In this document: positions 8,102 through 16,352 of the stretch, piece after piece
Layout of the letters: the number at the start of each line of letters is the position of its first letter
How positions within the stretch are numbered: the stretch's first letter is position 1
Notes under the pieces: generated by a model
Told to the model about the DNA's origin: nothing
What the model saw: the letters and a program-made list of their open reading frames with translations, nothing else
Databases searched by the model: none
Program-made: the position numbers and the translations under genes
Source: Beijerinckia mobilis
GTDB lineage: Bacteria; Pseudomonadota; Alphaproteobacteria; Rhizobiales; Beijerinckiaceae
DNA length: 33,826 nt
Assembly (NCBI RefSeq): GCF_000745425.1
Contig: NZ_JQJH01000029.1
Location: 1 to 33,826, forward strand
Direction of reading: 5' to 3'

Positions 8102-8989
8102 ATGGCGTCAATCGGCTTTATCGGGCTTGGTCATATGGGCGGGCCCATGGCCGCAAATCTCGTACGCGTGGGGCATAGCGTGTCGGGATTTGATCTCTCA
8201 GACGATTTACTGCGGGCCGCCGCCAAGCTCGGCTTGCGTGCCTGCGCCAATGCTGCGGAGGCGGTGAAGGACGCTGAATTTATCTTCACTATGCTTCCTG
8301 CTGGTAAGCATTTGCTGAATGTTTATCGTGAAGGCGGTGTGCTGCAAGCTGCAACGCCTGGTGCGCTGCTGATCGATTCCTCGACAATCGACATTGAATC
8401 TGCCCGGACCGCTCATCGCCTGGCGCAGGAAGCCGGGTTTGCATCTCTCGATGCGCCGGTCTCGGGAGGTGTCGGTGGCGCGGCGGCTGGAACCCTGACC
8501 TTTATGACCGGCGGCACAATCGAGGCTTTTGAGCGCGCCAAGCCGGTCCTTGAGGCGATGGGCAAAAAAATCATCCGTTGCGGCCAGGCTGGAGCAGGGC
8601 AAGCAGCCAAACTCTGCAATAACATGATCCTCGGCATTTCCATGATCGGCGTATGCGAAGCCTTTGTCCTTGGAGAGAAACTTGGTCTTGACGCACAGGC
8701 TCTTTATGATGTGGCTTCGACATCATCCGGCCAATGCTGGTCCCTGACGACTTATTGCCCCGTGCCGGGTCCGGTGCCGGCAAGCCCTGCCAATCATCAA
8801 TATAAGCCTGGCTTCGGCGTCAATCTGATGCTGAAGGATCTGACGCTAGCGCAAAGCGCAGCCCAGCAATCGGGCGCAGCAACACCCCTGGGGGCACAGG
8901 CACAGCAGCTCTACAGCCTGTTTGCCGCAGCTGGGCATAGTGGCGATGATTTTTCCGGAATCATTCATCTCTTGCGCGGCCTAACCTGA
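8102..8989 (+). CDS. mmsB: 3-hydroxyisobutyrate dehydrogenase
   Basis: This 295-aa beta-hydroxyacid dehydrogenase oxidises 3-hydroxyisobutyrate to methylmalonate semialdehyde with NAD+. The N-terminal Rossmann motif is GFIGLGHMGGPMA (residues 5-17). The substrate loop is LDAPVSGGVGGAAAGTL, and the catalytic Lys lies in GQAAKLCNNM (about 170-180). Length fits the family. The start ATG has an excellent GGGAGGGG site. The product is the substrate of both MmsA enzymes encoded nearby. Confidence 0.92.
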   Translation: MASIGFIGLGHMGGPMAANLVRVGHSVSGFDLSDDLLRAAAKLGLRACANAAEAVKDAEFIFTMLPAGKHLLNVYREGGVLQAATPGALLIDSSTIDIESARTAHRLAQEAGFASLDAPVSGGVGGAAAGTLTFMTGGTIEAFERAKPVLEAMGKKIIRCGQAGAGQAAKLCNNMILGISMIGVCEAFVLGEKLGLDAQALYDVASTSSGQCWSLTTYCPVPGPVPASPANHQYKPGFGVNLMLKDLTLAQSAAQQSGAATPLGAQAQQLYSLFAAAGHSGDDFSGIIHLLRGLT

Positions 8990-9027
8990 AATCCTCTCCG
9001 ATTCAGCTTCGTGCTCAGGGAAATACC

Positions 9028-9816
9028 ATGGATCGCATACACAATTTCGAGCATATCATCGCCGAGCGTAAGGGGGCCGTCGCACTCATTACCTTCAACC
9101 GGCCGAAGGTTTTGAACGCTCTGTGCAATGCCATGATCGCTGAACTTGAGACGGTACTGGCGCTGATCGAGGCAGATCCTAGCCTCAGCGTTGTCGTGGT
9201 GACAGGCAACGGGAAAGCCTTTGCCGCTGGCGCCGATATCAAGGAAATGGCCGATAAGCGCTTTACGGAGGTCTTTTCTACCGATATTGGCGGCTCGCGT
9301 TGGCAGCGTCTCGGCTCTTTTCGCAAGCCTTCCATTGCCGCAGTCGCAGGCTATGCACTGGGTGGTGGTTGCGAGCTTGCTCTCATGTGCGACATCATTC
9401 TCGCGGCTGATAATGCCAAATTCGGTCAGCCAGAAATCACTATTGGCACGATTCCAGGGTGGGGTGGTACACAGCGCCTTACGCGCGCCATTGGCAAATA
9501 CAAAGCCATGGACCTGATTTTGACCGGCCGTCACCTCGATGCGGAAGAGGCGGAGCGCTCAGGCATGGTCAGCCGCATCGTGCCACTGGCGGATCTTGTG
9601 CCTGAGGCGCTGAAACTCGCCGAAAAAATTGCAAGCCTTTCCTCTCCCATCGCCATGCTGGCGCGGGAAGCGGTCGATAGTGCGTTTGAAACTACCCTCT
9701 CGGAAGGATTGAAGGCTGAGCGCCGTCTCTTCCATGCAAGCTTCGCGACGCAAGATCAGAAGGAAGGAATGGTTGCCTTTCTCGAAAAGCGGCCTCCTGT
9801 CTTTAAGAATCAATAA
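9028..9816 (+). CDS. Enoyl-CoA hydratase (probable methacrylyl-CoA hydratase)
   Basis: This 262-aa crotonase has KAFAAGADIKEM (oxyanion hole), then GYALGGGCELALMCDII and GQPEITIGTIPGWGGTQRL. The two Glu residues in GCELA and GQPEI correspond to the catalytic pair of short-chain hydratases. In this operon it should hydrate methacrylyl-CoA to 3-hydroxyisobutyryl-CoA, the step between the acyl-CoA dehydrogenase and the hydrolase. It lies 38 bases after mmsB and starts at ATG 9028 with AGGGAAA upstream. It may also serve other short-chain enoyl-CoAs. Confidence 0.88.
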   Translation: MDRIHNFEHIIAERKGAVALITFNRPKVLNALCNAMIAELETVLALIEADPSLSVVVVTGNGKAFAAGADIKEMADKRFTEVFSTDIGGSRWQRLGSFRKPSIAAVAGYALGGGCELALMCDIILAADNAKFGQPEITIGTIPGWGGTQRLTRAIGKYKAMDLILTGRHLDAEEAERSGMVSRIVPLADLVPEALKLAEKIASLSSPIAMLAREAVDSAFETTLSEGLKAERRLFHASFATQDQKEGMVAFLEKRPPVFKNQ

Positions 9817-9978
9817 TGCTGAATCTTGTGTAACCTATCCGTGGGTTCCTTTTGTCTTTCAGAAGAATAGTACCCTTCAAAAAAGGTTCAATGGCCATGC
9901 TCTCATGGGCATTTCCTTGAGCCTACAAGCATAAACAAAAATCATATGGGATAGAAACCGATAGGGAGGAAGCTTGTC
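9817..9978 (+). promoter_or_regulatory. 162-bp gap before prpE
   Basis: This is the widest gap inside the operon. It holds a weak AACC...GGGTT stem near 9831-9846 followed by a T-rich stretch, which may be an attenuator or weak terminator. The prpE ribosome site AGGGAGGA lies at its 3' end. prpE may therefore be partly independent of the upstream genes. Confidence 0.3.
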
Positions 9979-11913
9979 ATGGAGACACAGGGTCTCAGTG
10001 ATACGCAAATCGATGTGATATATCGTACTTCCATCAATGACCCAGAGGGATTTTGGGGCACTGCGGCAGCAGAGCTCGAATGGCAAAAACCTTATGACCG
10101 TGTGCTCGATGACACGCATCCGCCATTCTATCGTTGGTTTCCGGGTGGAGAGCTGAATATCTGTTATAATGCACTTGATCGCCATGTCGCGGCAGGCCAT
10201 GGTGATCGTACGGCCCTTATCTATGATAGTCCCGTTACCGATACAATCAAAAGCTTCACCTATACCGAGCTGACCAATGCCGTAGCGCATTTCGCAGGTG
10301 CTCTAGCCCATTTTGGTGTGACTCGTGGCGATCGCATCATCATCTATATGCCCATGGTGCCGGAAGCCGTCATAGCCATGTTGGCATGCGCGCGGATCGG
10401 TGCGATTCACTCGGTCGTGTTCGGTGGTTTCGCAGCGAGTGAACTGGCCAAACGTATTGATGATACCAAGCCTAAGCTCGTTGTTTCTGCCTCCTGCGGG
10501 ATCGATGGCAGCAAATTGATCCCTTACAAAAATCTGCTTGACGTCGCGTTAGAACTCTCTGCCACACCGCCCGTCCATTGCATCATTCTTCAACGCCCGA
10601 TGCTGGAAGCTCGTCTTGTTCCCGGTCGCGATATTGAATGGCAGAATGCGCTTGCGGCAAGTACGGCCGTCCCGTGTACCTCGACCCTGGCAACGGATCC
10701 GCTCTACATTCTTTATAGTTCAGGAACAACAGGTGCGCCGAAGGGTGTGGTGCGCGACCACGGCGGTTACGCCGTCGCCCTGCAATGGAGCATGTCGAAT
10801 ATCTACAATATCACGCCTGGCGAAGTATTTTGGGCCGCCTCCGATATAGGCTGGGCAGTCGGTCATTCCTACACGGTCTATGGGCCGCTCCTGCAAGGCT
10901 GCACCAGTATACTTTATGAGGGCAAGCCTGTGGGCACGCCCGATGCTGGCGCTTTTTGGCGTGTCATCTCTCAGCATGCCGTGAAAGTTTTGTTTACGGC
11001 TCCGACCACTTTCAGGGTGATCCGCCAGCAAGATCCAGACGCGACTTTGTTCAACCGGGCATCTCTCGGGGATTTCCGGGCGCTGTTTCTGGCAGGCGAG
11101 CGTTGCGATCCTTCGACGCTCACCTGGGCGCAGGAATTGCTGAAAGTGCCGGTAATTGATCATTGGTGGCAGACCGAGACGGGCTGGCCGGTGGCCGCTC
11201 ATTGCTTTGGTATCAGCCAGATCAGGGTCAAACCCGGCTCTGTTGGCCCCGCCGTACCGGGATGGCGTATAGAAGCTTTAGATTTCAACCACAATCCTGT
11301 ATCCGCTGGCACAATCGGCAATCTCGTGATCAAACTTCCATTGCCACCAGGCTCCTTGACGACATTGTGGAACGCGGATCAACGGTTTGTTGATTCCTAT
11401 ATGACGGAATTTCCTGGCTATTATCAAACCGGTGATGCCGGGTTCATTGATGACGACGGCCACACTCACGTCATGGCGCGAACCGATGATGTTATCAATG
11501 TCGCCGCCCACCGGCTGTCTACCGGAGCGATGGAAGAAGTCGTGGCTGAACATCCAGCCGTTGCCGAATGTGCGGTCGTCGGTATCGCCGATGAATTACG
11601 TGGTCAGATTCCGATCGGTCTCATCGTGCTGAAGGCCAATTGCGCCGTTGACGGTATCCTTATCGAAGAAGAAATCATCGCATTGGTCCGTAGCCGAATT
11701 GGCGCTGTGGCGAGTTTCAAACACGTCCTGATTGTCGATAGATTGCCGAAGACACGCTCAGGCAAGATTTTACGAAAATTATTGCGTTCGATTGCCGAGG
11801 GCGAGAAAACGGCAATTCCAGCAACGATCGACGATCCGGCTATCCTTGACGAGATCATCCACGCCATGCATGCGGCCGGAATCTCTCCAATGCGTGAGAG
11901 TGGCACAATCTAG
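9979..11913 (+). CDS. prpE: Propionyl-CoA synthetase (AMP-forming)
   Basis: This 644-aa acyl-CoA synthetase activates propionate with ATP and CoA. The N-terminal ACS domain begins with FWGTAAAELEW and YDRVLDD, followed by FRWFPG-like FYRWFPGGELN. The AMP-binding motif is YSSGTTGAPKGVVRDHGG, the variant with VRDHGG found in PrpE enzymes. Later come DIGWAVGHSY, DHWWQTETGWP, and the C-terminal TRSGKILRKLLRSIA with the catalytic Lys at about residue 596. Length fits. It is last in the valine operon, supplying propionyl-CoA from free propionate to the same downstream route. Acetyl-CoA synthetase is the main alternative but the motifs favour PrpE. Confidence 0.9.
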   Translation: METQGLSDTQIDVIYRTSINDPEGFWGTAAAELEWQKPYDRVLDDTHPPFYRWFPGGELNICYNALDRHVAAGHGDRTALIYDSPVTDTIKSFTYTELTNAVAHFAGALAHFGVTRGDRIIIYMPMVPEAVIAMLACARIGAIHSVVFGGFAASELAKRIDDTKPKLVVSASCGIDGSKLIPYKNLLDVALELSATPPVHCIILQRPMLEARLVPGRDIEWQNALAASTAVPCTSTLATDPLYILYSSGTTGAPKGVVRDHGGYAVALQWSMSNIYNITPGEVFWAASDIGWAVGHSYTVYGPLLQGCTSILYEGKPVGTPDAGAFWRVISQHAVKVLFTAPTTFRVIRQQDPDATLFNRASLGDFRALFLAGERCDPSTLTWAQELLKVPVIDHWWQTETGWPVAAHCFGISQIRVKPGSVGPAVPGWRIEALDFNHNPVSAGTIGNLVIKLPLPPGSLTTLWNADQRFVDSYMTEFPGYYQTGDAGFIDDDGHTHVMARTDDVINVAAHRLSTGAMEEVVAEHPAVAECAVVGIADELRGQIPIGLIVLKANCAVDGILIEEEIIALVRSRIGAVASFKHVLIVDRLPKTRSGKILRKLLRSIAEGEKTAIPATIDDPAILDEIIHAMHAAGISPMRESGTI

Positions 11914-12212
11914 TAGCCTCTGTTAACGATTTTGATTGTAACTTCTGAAGGTTTATCGCTGCATAGCCGCGACGGATGAGGTTTCTTGCAGAGAAAGAAG
12001 TTGTACGTGTTGAGGAATTCATACGCTCGACTTGGACTTCGCCGGATTCGCTAGCACGCTACTCTTGCCCGAGCCTGAAGCCAGCCCGGTCATTGCTCCA
12101 GGGCTGGTTGATTGTGGTCAATCTGTGTCCGATTCCCTTTTTCTGGGGGCAGGCCAACATGCCTGTAGACATTCTCTCGACCTACATTTGCATAAAATTA
12201 TCAATGGTTTGT
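11914..12212. other. Gap between convergent prpE and aldo/keto reductase genes
   Basis: No credible gene is seen. A CCAGCCC (12081-12087) / GGGCTGG (12101-12107) repeat could form a 7-bp stem with a 13-base loop, but there is no T tract after it. The overlapping short frames lack ribosome sites and family likeness. Confidence 0.4.
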
Positions 12213-13208
12213 TCATTCGAACCCGGTGACGGGATGCGGCACATAGTCCGCCTCGAGGGTTGTGATCTCATCATTTGTCAACACGATCTCCAGGGCTGAG
12301 ATAGCATCGTCGAGATGATGGGGCTTGGAGGCGCCGACGATTGGCGCCGACACCTTGGGCTTGGCCAGAACCCAGGCAAGCGCAATCTGCGCCATAGGCA
12401 CGCCACGCAAACGAGCGACGCGCTCAACGGCGCGGATCACTGCATTATCCGCATCTTCGGTCGCCGCGTAGAGCGACCTGCCAAAAGCATCACTTTCGCT
12501 GCGTTTCGTCTGCTCGCCAGGGGGGCGCGTCAGCCGGCCACGGGCCATAGGACTCCATGGAATGAGTCCTACCCCTTGGTCCTTACAGAGAGGGATCATC
12601 TCGCGTTCTTCCTCGCGGTAAAGCAGGTTGACGTAGTTTTGCATGGTGACGAAGCGTGTCCAGCTGTTGACACGCGCAACCTCCTGCGCCTTGGCAAATT
12701 GCCATGCAAACATTGATGAGGCCCCTATATATCGGGCCTTGCCGGCCTTCACGATGTCATGAAGGGCTTCCATCGTTTCTTCGATCGGAGTGTCATAGTC
12801 CCATCGATGGATCTGATAGAGGTCGACATAGTCGGTTCCAAGGCGTGTGAGGCTTGCATCGATTTCGGTCATGATCGCCTTGCGTGAAAGGCCCTTGCGG
12901 TTGGGCGCCGCGCCACCCTCCACCATACGTTCCGAAAAGAACACCTTGGTTGCGATAACGACTTCCTCTCGGTGGGTGAACTCCTTGAGGAGCTTGCCGA
13001 TGATCATCTCGGAGGTGCCCGCTGAATAGCTGTTGGCGGTGTCGAAGAAATTGATCCCTAGCTCGACTGCCCGCTTGATGATTGGTCGGCTGTCAGCCTC
13101 TCCGAGTGTCCAACTGTGAACGCCCGCATCTGGAACGCCGAAGGTCATGCACCCCAGGCAGAGACGCGAGACATCGAGACCGGTCGAACCGAGTTTTACA
13201 TAGTCCAT
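12213..13208 (-). CDS. Aldo/keto reductase
   Basis: This 331-aa (beta/alpha)8 NADPH-dependent oxidoreductase has the full catalytic tetrad visible: Asp56 and Tyr61 in FFDTANSYSAG, Lys88 in VIATKVFF and His134 in DLYQIHRWD. The C-terminal cofactor end is VSAPIVGASKPHHL. The start ATG has AAGGAAC upstream. The gene lies 107 bases downstream of the MBL-fold gene on the same strand, so it may belong to the same transcript, although the gap could hold its own promoter. Substrate is not predictable; many relatives reduce or oxidise sugar-like or aromatic aldehydes. Confidence 0.88.
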   Translation of the reverse strand: MDYVKLGSTGLDVSRLCLGCMTFGVPDAGVHSWTLGEADSRPIIKRAVELGINFFDTANSYSAGTSEMIIGKLLKEFTHREEVVIATKVFFSERMVEGGAAPNRKGLSRKAIMTEIDASLTRLGTDYVDLYQIHRWDYDTPIEETMEALHDIVKAGKARYIGASSMFAWQFAKAQEVARVNSWTRFVTMQNYVNLLYREEEREMIPLCKDQGVGLIPWSPMARGRLTRPPGEQTKRSESDAFGRSLYAATEDADNAVIRAVERVARLRGVPMAQIALAWVLAKPKVSAPIVGASKPHHLDDAISALEIVLTNDEITTLEADYVPHPVTGFE

Positions 13209-13315
13209 GGCTGTTCCTTATTGGGCGTTGCAACCCTTTGATTTTTCGTCCTGCCCCATGGCATCACGCCTGCCATTCCTTCACACTGATTCAGCAAGCG
13301 GTGAATGCGTCATGT

Positions 13316-14158
13316 TCATCCTTCATAAGTGACGCCATAGTTCCCGCCCGTTCGCTTGATGTGCGCGAAACCGAGTTCGCTGAGGTGCATACCAGCGATC
13401 AGCAGTTGTTCAGAGCTTACGAGGTCCAGCAGCCTCGACCGTGTTGCTACTGCGAGATCGGAATCCTGATCGAACGCGATCGCCACATCCGGGCGCGGAA
13501 TCTGAATCTGGGGGAAATGGACAATATCTCCCCAGACCAGCAGATTCTGGCCGCCGGATTCGAGACGATAGCCAGTGTGGCCTTCCGTGTGGCCTGGAAG
13601 CGGCACTGCTGTCATTCCGGGAAGCACCTCACCGGCATCGAAGGTGCGTAACCTGTCGCGGTAGCCGTCGAACGCCCGACGTGCCACGAGGAAGTTGCCA
13701 CGGGCGTGTTCTGGCGCGCGGCTCAGATTGCCGTCATCCTGCCAGAACGAGACTTCCCGATGGTGAACCACAAGCTCGGCGTTCGGGAAGACAGCCTCTC
13801 CCGAGGAGTCCATCAACCCTCCGACATGATCGGGATGGGCATGTGTCAGCAGGATCGTGTCGATCTCGGAAGGCCGGATGCCAGCGAGCACCAGATTGGT
13901 CTTCAGTTGACCACCCCACTGCTTGAAACCACCCGCGCCGGCGTCGATCAGGATCGTGCGACCGCCTCCGCGCACCAAGTAGCAGTTGATGTGGATCGAG
14001 GTATAATCTTTTACCCCCGCATCCTCCTGCATCCGGGAGGCATCAGCCGGGTCGATGTTCGAGAGAAAGTCGAGGCTGGCATTGAGAGAGCCGTCGCTGA
14101 TCGCGGTGATTGTTAGGTCGCCGACCTGCTGGCCGGGAAATGCAAGATTAGACATCAT
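13316..14158 (-). CDS. MBL-fold metallo-hydrolase
   Basis: This 280-aa protein has the metallo-beta-lactamase fold. The metal motif is LTHAHPDHVGG (His106, His108, Asp110, His111), then a distal His in LPGHTEGHTG, an Asp in VWGDIVHFP and a late His in AGMHLSE. No signal peptide is seen, so it is likely cytosolic; the lactonase/quorum-quenching and glyoxalase branches share these motifs. Two ATG codons overlap at the start (14158 and 14155); GAGAG lies upstream. It lies 18 bases after the 108-aa gene, in an apparent operon divergent from the LysR gene at 15225. Hydrolysis of a lactone or ester intermediate would fit; this is inference. Confidence 0.85.
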   Translation of the reverse strand: MMSNLAFPGQQVGDLTITAISDGSLNASLDFLSNIDPADASRMQEDAGVKDYTSIHINCYLVRGGGRTILIDAGAGGFKQWGGQLKTNLVLAGIRPSEIDTILLTHAHPDHVGGLMDSSGEAVFPNAELVVHHREVSFWQDDGNLSRAPEHARGNFLVARRAFDGYRDRLRTFDAGEVLPGMTAVPLPGHTEGHTGYRLESGGQNLLVWGDIVHFPQIQIPRPDVAIAFDQDSDLAVATRSRLLDLVSSEQLLIAGMHLSELGFAHIKRTGGNYGVTYEG

Positions 14159-14176
14159 CGTTCTCTCGATCTCAGC

Positions 14177-14503
14177 TCAATTGCGCGCGTGAATGCTCGA
14201 CGCTGCATAGCCAAAGCAACGGATACGTGCAGTGAGGCCGATATTGCCCTTAATGGCGTCGTCCAGCCGTTCCATGAACTCTTTCATGACCGGAGTCGTC
14301 CGAAACGGCTCAAGGCGATATTGGATTTCTGCGGAGACCGGGTGCCCCCGACCGTGCTGAACGGCGATATAGATGACATGCACATTCACCAATGCGGCGT
14401 GGAGGATGCCCGTGCAGAGTTCGGTGCATTGCTCCGTGAGTTCGGCAAGTGCTTTGTCCGACGGCATCCTGTCTGCGGGGATGAAGATCGTAAGATTCGG
14501 CAT
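14177..14503 (-). CDS. Small protein with Pro after Met, possibly tautomerase-like
   Basis: This 108-aa cytosolic protein starts MPNLTIFIPADRM. A Pro directly after the initiator Met followed by a beta strand is the hallmark of the tautomerase superfamily, whose catalytic base is the N-terminal Pro. The rest has two helix-rich segments (SDKALAELTEQCTELCTGIL and PVMKEFMERLDDAIK) separated by the strand VNVHVIYIAV. It is longer than the 60-80 residues of simple tautomerases. The call rests on the N terminus and pattern only. It lies 5 bases after the 181-aa gene, indicating translational linkage. Confidence 0.55.
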   Translation of the reverse strand: MPNLTIFIPADRMPSDKALAELTEQCTELCTGILHAALVNVHVIYIAVQHGRGHPVSAEIQYRLEPFRTTPVMKEFMERLDDAIKGNIGLTARIRCFGYAASSIHARN

Positions 14504-14508
14504 CGGGG

Positions 14509-15054
14509 CTACCGCGCCTTCTCGAGAGCGACGTCATTGCCACTCGTCAATTGCGCTGTAATCGGTGCATAGACATGGACATCTTCCGGTAGATGCTTGG
14601 TGTCAGGCGTCTTGGCGCGCTCCAGCTTGGCGAGCCAACGGTATTCCGGGAACTTCTCCAGTGCGACCGCGTGTATTGCGTATGGTGTGAGGCCCAGCCG
14701 GATCAGAGGTTCGGGGCCATTTACGCTCGATGCCAGATATTCGCCGTCACCGATTGCTGGCGCTCGATCGATGCCGTCATAGAGGTTTCGATGCCAGTTG
14801 GTGATGTGCTGCTGCCAGCGTGCGAAATTGCCGCCGCCTTTTTGGCGGTATTCCTCACCCGTCAGGATGCCGAGACCATCAATCGAATGAATTGCGAGGT
14901 AGACCGGGCAGCCACGGCTCAACGCCTTGAAACGCTGCGAGGTATGGAAGCCGCTCACCGAGAGGAGGGCTGGTAGTTTGTCCAGGCTGTAAAAGTTGTT
15001 CCATTCCGCTTCGCTGTCCGGATCGGCAAAGCTGCATTCTACTGTATAGATCAT
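14509..15054 (-). CDS. Uncharacterised protein, possible dimeric alpha/beta barrel
   Basis: This 181-aa protein begins MIYTVECSFADPDSEAEWNN, a strand plus helix pattern seen in EthD/dimeric alpha-beta barrel proteins, with LLSVSGFHTSQRFKA and VYLAIHSIDG as further strands. No catalytic motif is recognised. I use ATG 15054, which has AAGGTGG 4 bases upstream; an ATG eight codons earlier lacks one. It is first in the minus-strand operon and divergent from the LysR gene. Small barrel proteins of this kind often accompany catabolic enzymes, which suits the neighbours but does not define a reaction. Confidence 0.65.
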   Translation of the reverse strand: MIYTVECSFADPDSEAEWNNFYSLDKLPALLSVSGFHTSQRFKALSRGCPVYLAIHSIDGLGILTGEEYRQKGGGNFARWQQHITNWHRNLYDGIDRAPAIGDGEYLASSVNGPEPLIRLGLTPYAIHAVALEKFPEYRWLAKLERAKTPDTKHLPEDVHVYAPITAQLTSGNDVALEKAR

Positions 15055-15095
15055 CGCACCACCTTCGACCGAAAGCATGGCGCTTCAGGCCGTGT

Positions 15096-15153
15096 CTATC
15101 ATTGATGTTTTCTCATGATAGGGCTCCAATCATCGTCTATATATCGATATTGG
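15096..15153. promoter_or_regulatory. Dyads in the divergent promoter of lysR3
   Basis: CTATCAT (15096-15102) / ATGATAG (15115-15121) form a 7-bp repeat. CCAAT (15126-15130) / ATTGG (15149-15153) enclose the palindrome ATATCGATAT (15141-15150). All lie in the 170 bp between the 181-aa gene and the LysR gene, so they are candidate LysR sites. Confidence 0.4.
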
Positions 15154-15224
15154 TTCATGCTTCAGTGACTTAATATCAAGCTGACGGCGGATCGAATGCC
15201 AAACCGTCATGTCGGGAGCCGCCC

Positions 15225-16115
15225 GTGCGCCGCAAGATTCCCAGCAATTCCGCACTCATGGCGTTTGAGGCGTCGGCTCGCCATGGAAGCTTCGCTCGCG
15301 CTGCCGACGAGTTGGCCCTGACCGAAGGAGCGATTAGCCGCCAGATCAGCCGGCTGGAAACCTTCCTCGGTGTGACGTTGTTCGAGCGGGTCGGTAATCG
15401 CGTTCGGCTTTTGCCGAATGGAGAGCGTTATGCGGTTCAGGTTCGCGAGTCACTCGACCGACTTGAGCGTGACAGTCAATATCTGATGGGGCAGCCTTGT
15501 GACGGCGCCAGTCTCGACATCGCCACTATCCCCACATTTGCCACGCGCTGGCTAATCCCGCGCTTGGCACGGTTTCAGGAAAAGCACCCGAACGTCATTG
15601 TGCATCTTGCCGAACGGATGGAGCCTTTTGTGCTTGCGGGAAGCGGTTTCGACGCCGCGATCCATTTCGAGCATCCTGCATGGACGGGAATGAGAACGCA
15701 TCACCTGTTGCGCGAGACATTGGTTCCGGTTTGCCATCCGGCGCTTCTCCAGAAAGGTGAAGAGGTGCCGTCCCTGGATGAACTGCCACGCCTCCATCGA
15801 CGCCAGAACCCGGACGCTTGGCAACGCTATGCGCAGGAAACCGGGATTGCGCTGACCAATCCTGCGATTGGTGCCCGTTATGATCTTCACTCTATGCAAA
15901 TCGAAGCCGCGTTGGCCGGTTTAGGCGTTGCGCTGGTGCCACGCCTCTATGTGGAAATAGAATTGGCAGAAGGTCGTTTGATCGCGCCTTGGCCTGATGG
16001 GGAGTCGATCTCCAAGACCTTCTGCCTCGTCCTGCCGGAGCCGATACAATTGAGTGATGGCCCAATACGGGTTTTTGCGAATTGGCTTCTGGAGGAAGCA
16101 CGATCCTCGGGTTAA
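15225..16115 (+). CDS. LysR-family regulator, GcvA-like
   Basis: This 296-aa protein starts with the DNA-binding domain MAFEASARHGSFARAADELA / LTEGAISRQISRLETFLGV / LFERVGNRVRLLPNGE, the GcvA/DsdC-type variant. The effector domain follows (LDIATIPTFATRWLIPRLAR). GTG 15225 has GGAG upstream. It is divergent from the operon starting at 15054 and probably regulates it. It is not close to the two MmsA-linked LysR proteins. Confidence 0.86.
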   Translation: MRRKIPSNSALMAFEASARHGSFARAADELALTEGAISRQISRLETFLGVTLFERVGNRVRLLPNGERYAVQVRESLDRLERDSQYLMGQPCDGASLDIATIPTFATRWLIPRLARFQEKHPNVIVHLAERMEPFVLAGSGFDAAIHFEHPAWTGMRTHHLLRETLVPVCHPALLQKGEEVPSLDELPRLHRRQNPDAWQRYAQETGIALTNPAIGARYDLHSMQIEAALAGLGVALVPRLYVEIELAEGRLIAPWPDGESISKTFCLVLPEPIQLSDGPIRVFANWLLEEARSSG

Positions 16116-16196
16116 AAGCCTTGAAGGTGCCCTCTATGCCCGTGACAATTTAGGTCCCAATTGCCGCCGTGATTGTTACGACGCCCAGGTAAGCTC

Positions 16197-16352
16197 ATGA
16201 CTTTTCTCGACGATGGCGAGGGGGCCTCGCCATTCCTGATCAAGTCCGCCATCCGGGAACCCATCACCCTGATCCTTGACTGGTGGCATCTCTTTGCGAG
16301 CTCACGCGCCGCAGACTGTGTCGAGGAAATCGCCAATACGTGCGTGGCGTAA
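16197..16352 (+). pseudogene. Short transposase-like remnant (possibly ISKra4-type)
   Basis: An isolated 51-codon frame reads MTFLDDGEGASPFLIKSAIR followed by EPITLILDWWHLF. The pattern of a DG motif, then ILDWxHL, resembles the DDE domain core of ISKra4-like transposases. No start or end of the element is visible. It runs into the IS5-family remnant, so one element may have inserted into or recombined with the other. Family assignment is tentative. Confidence 0.4.
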
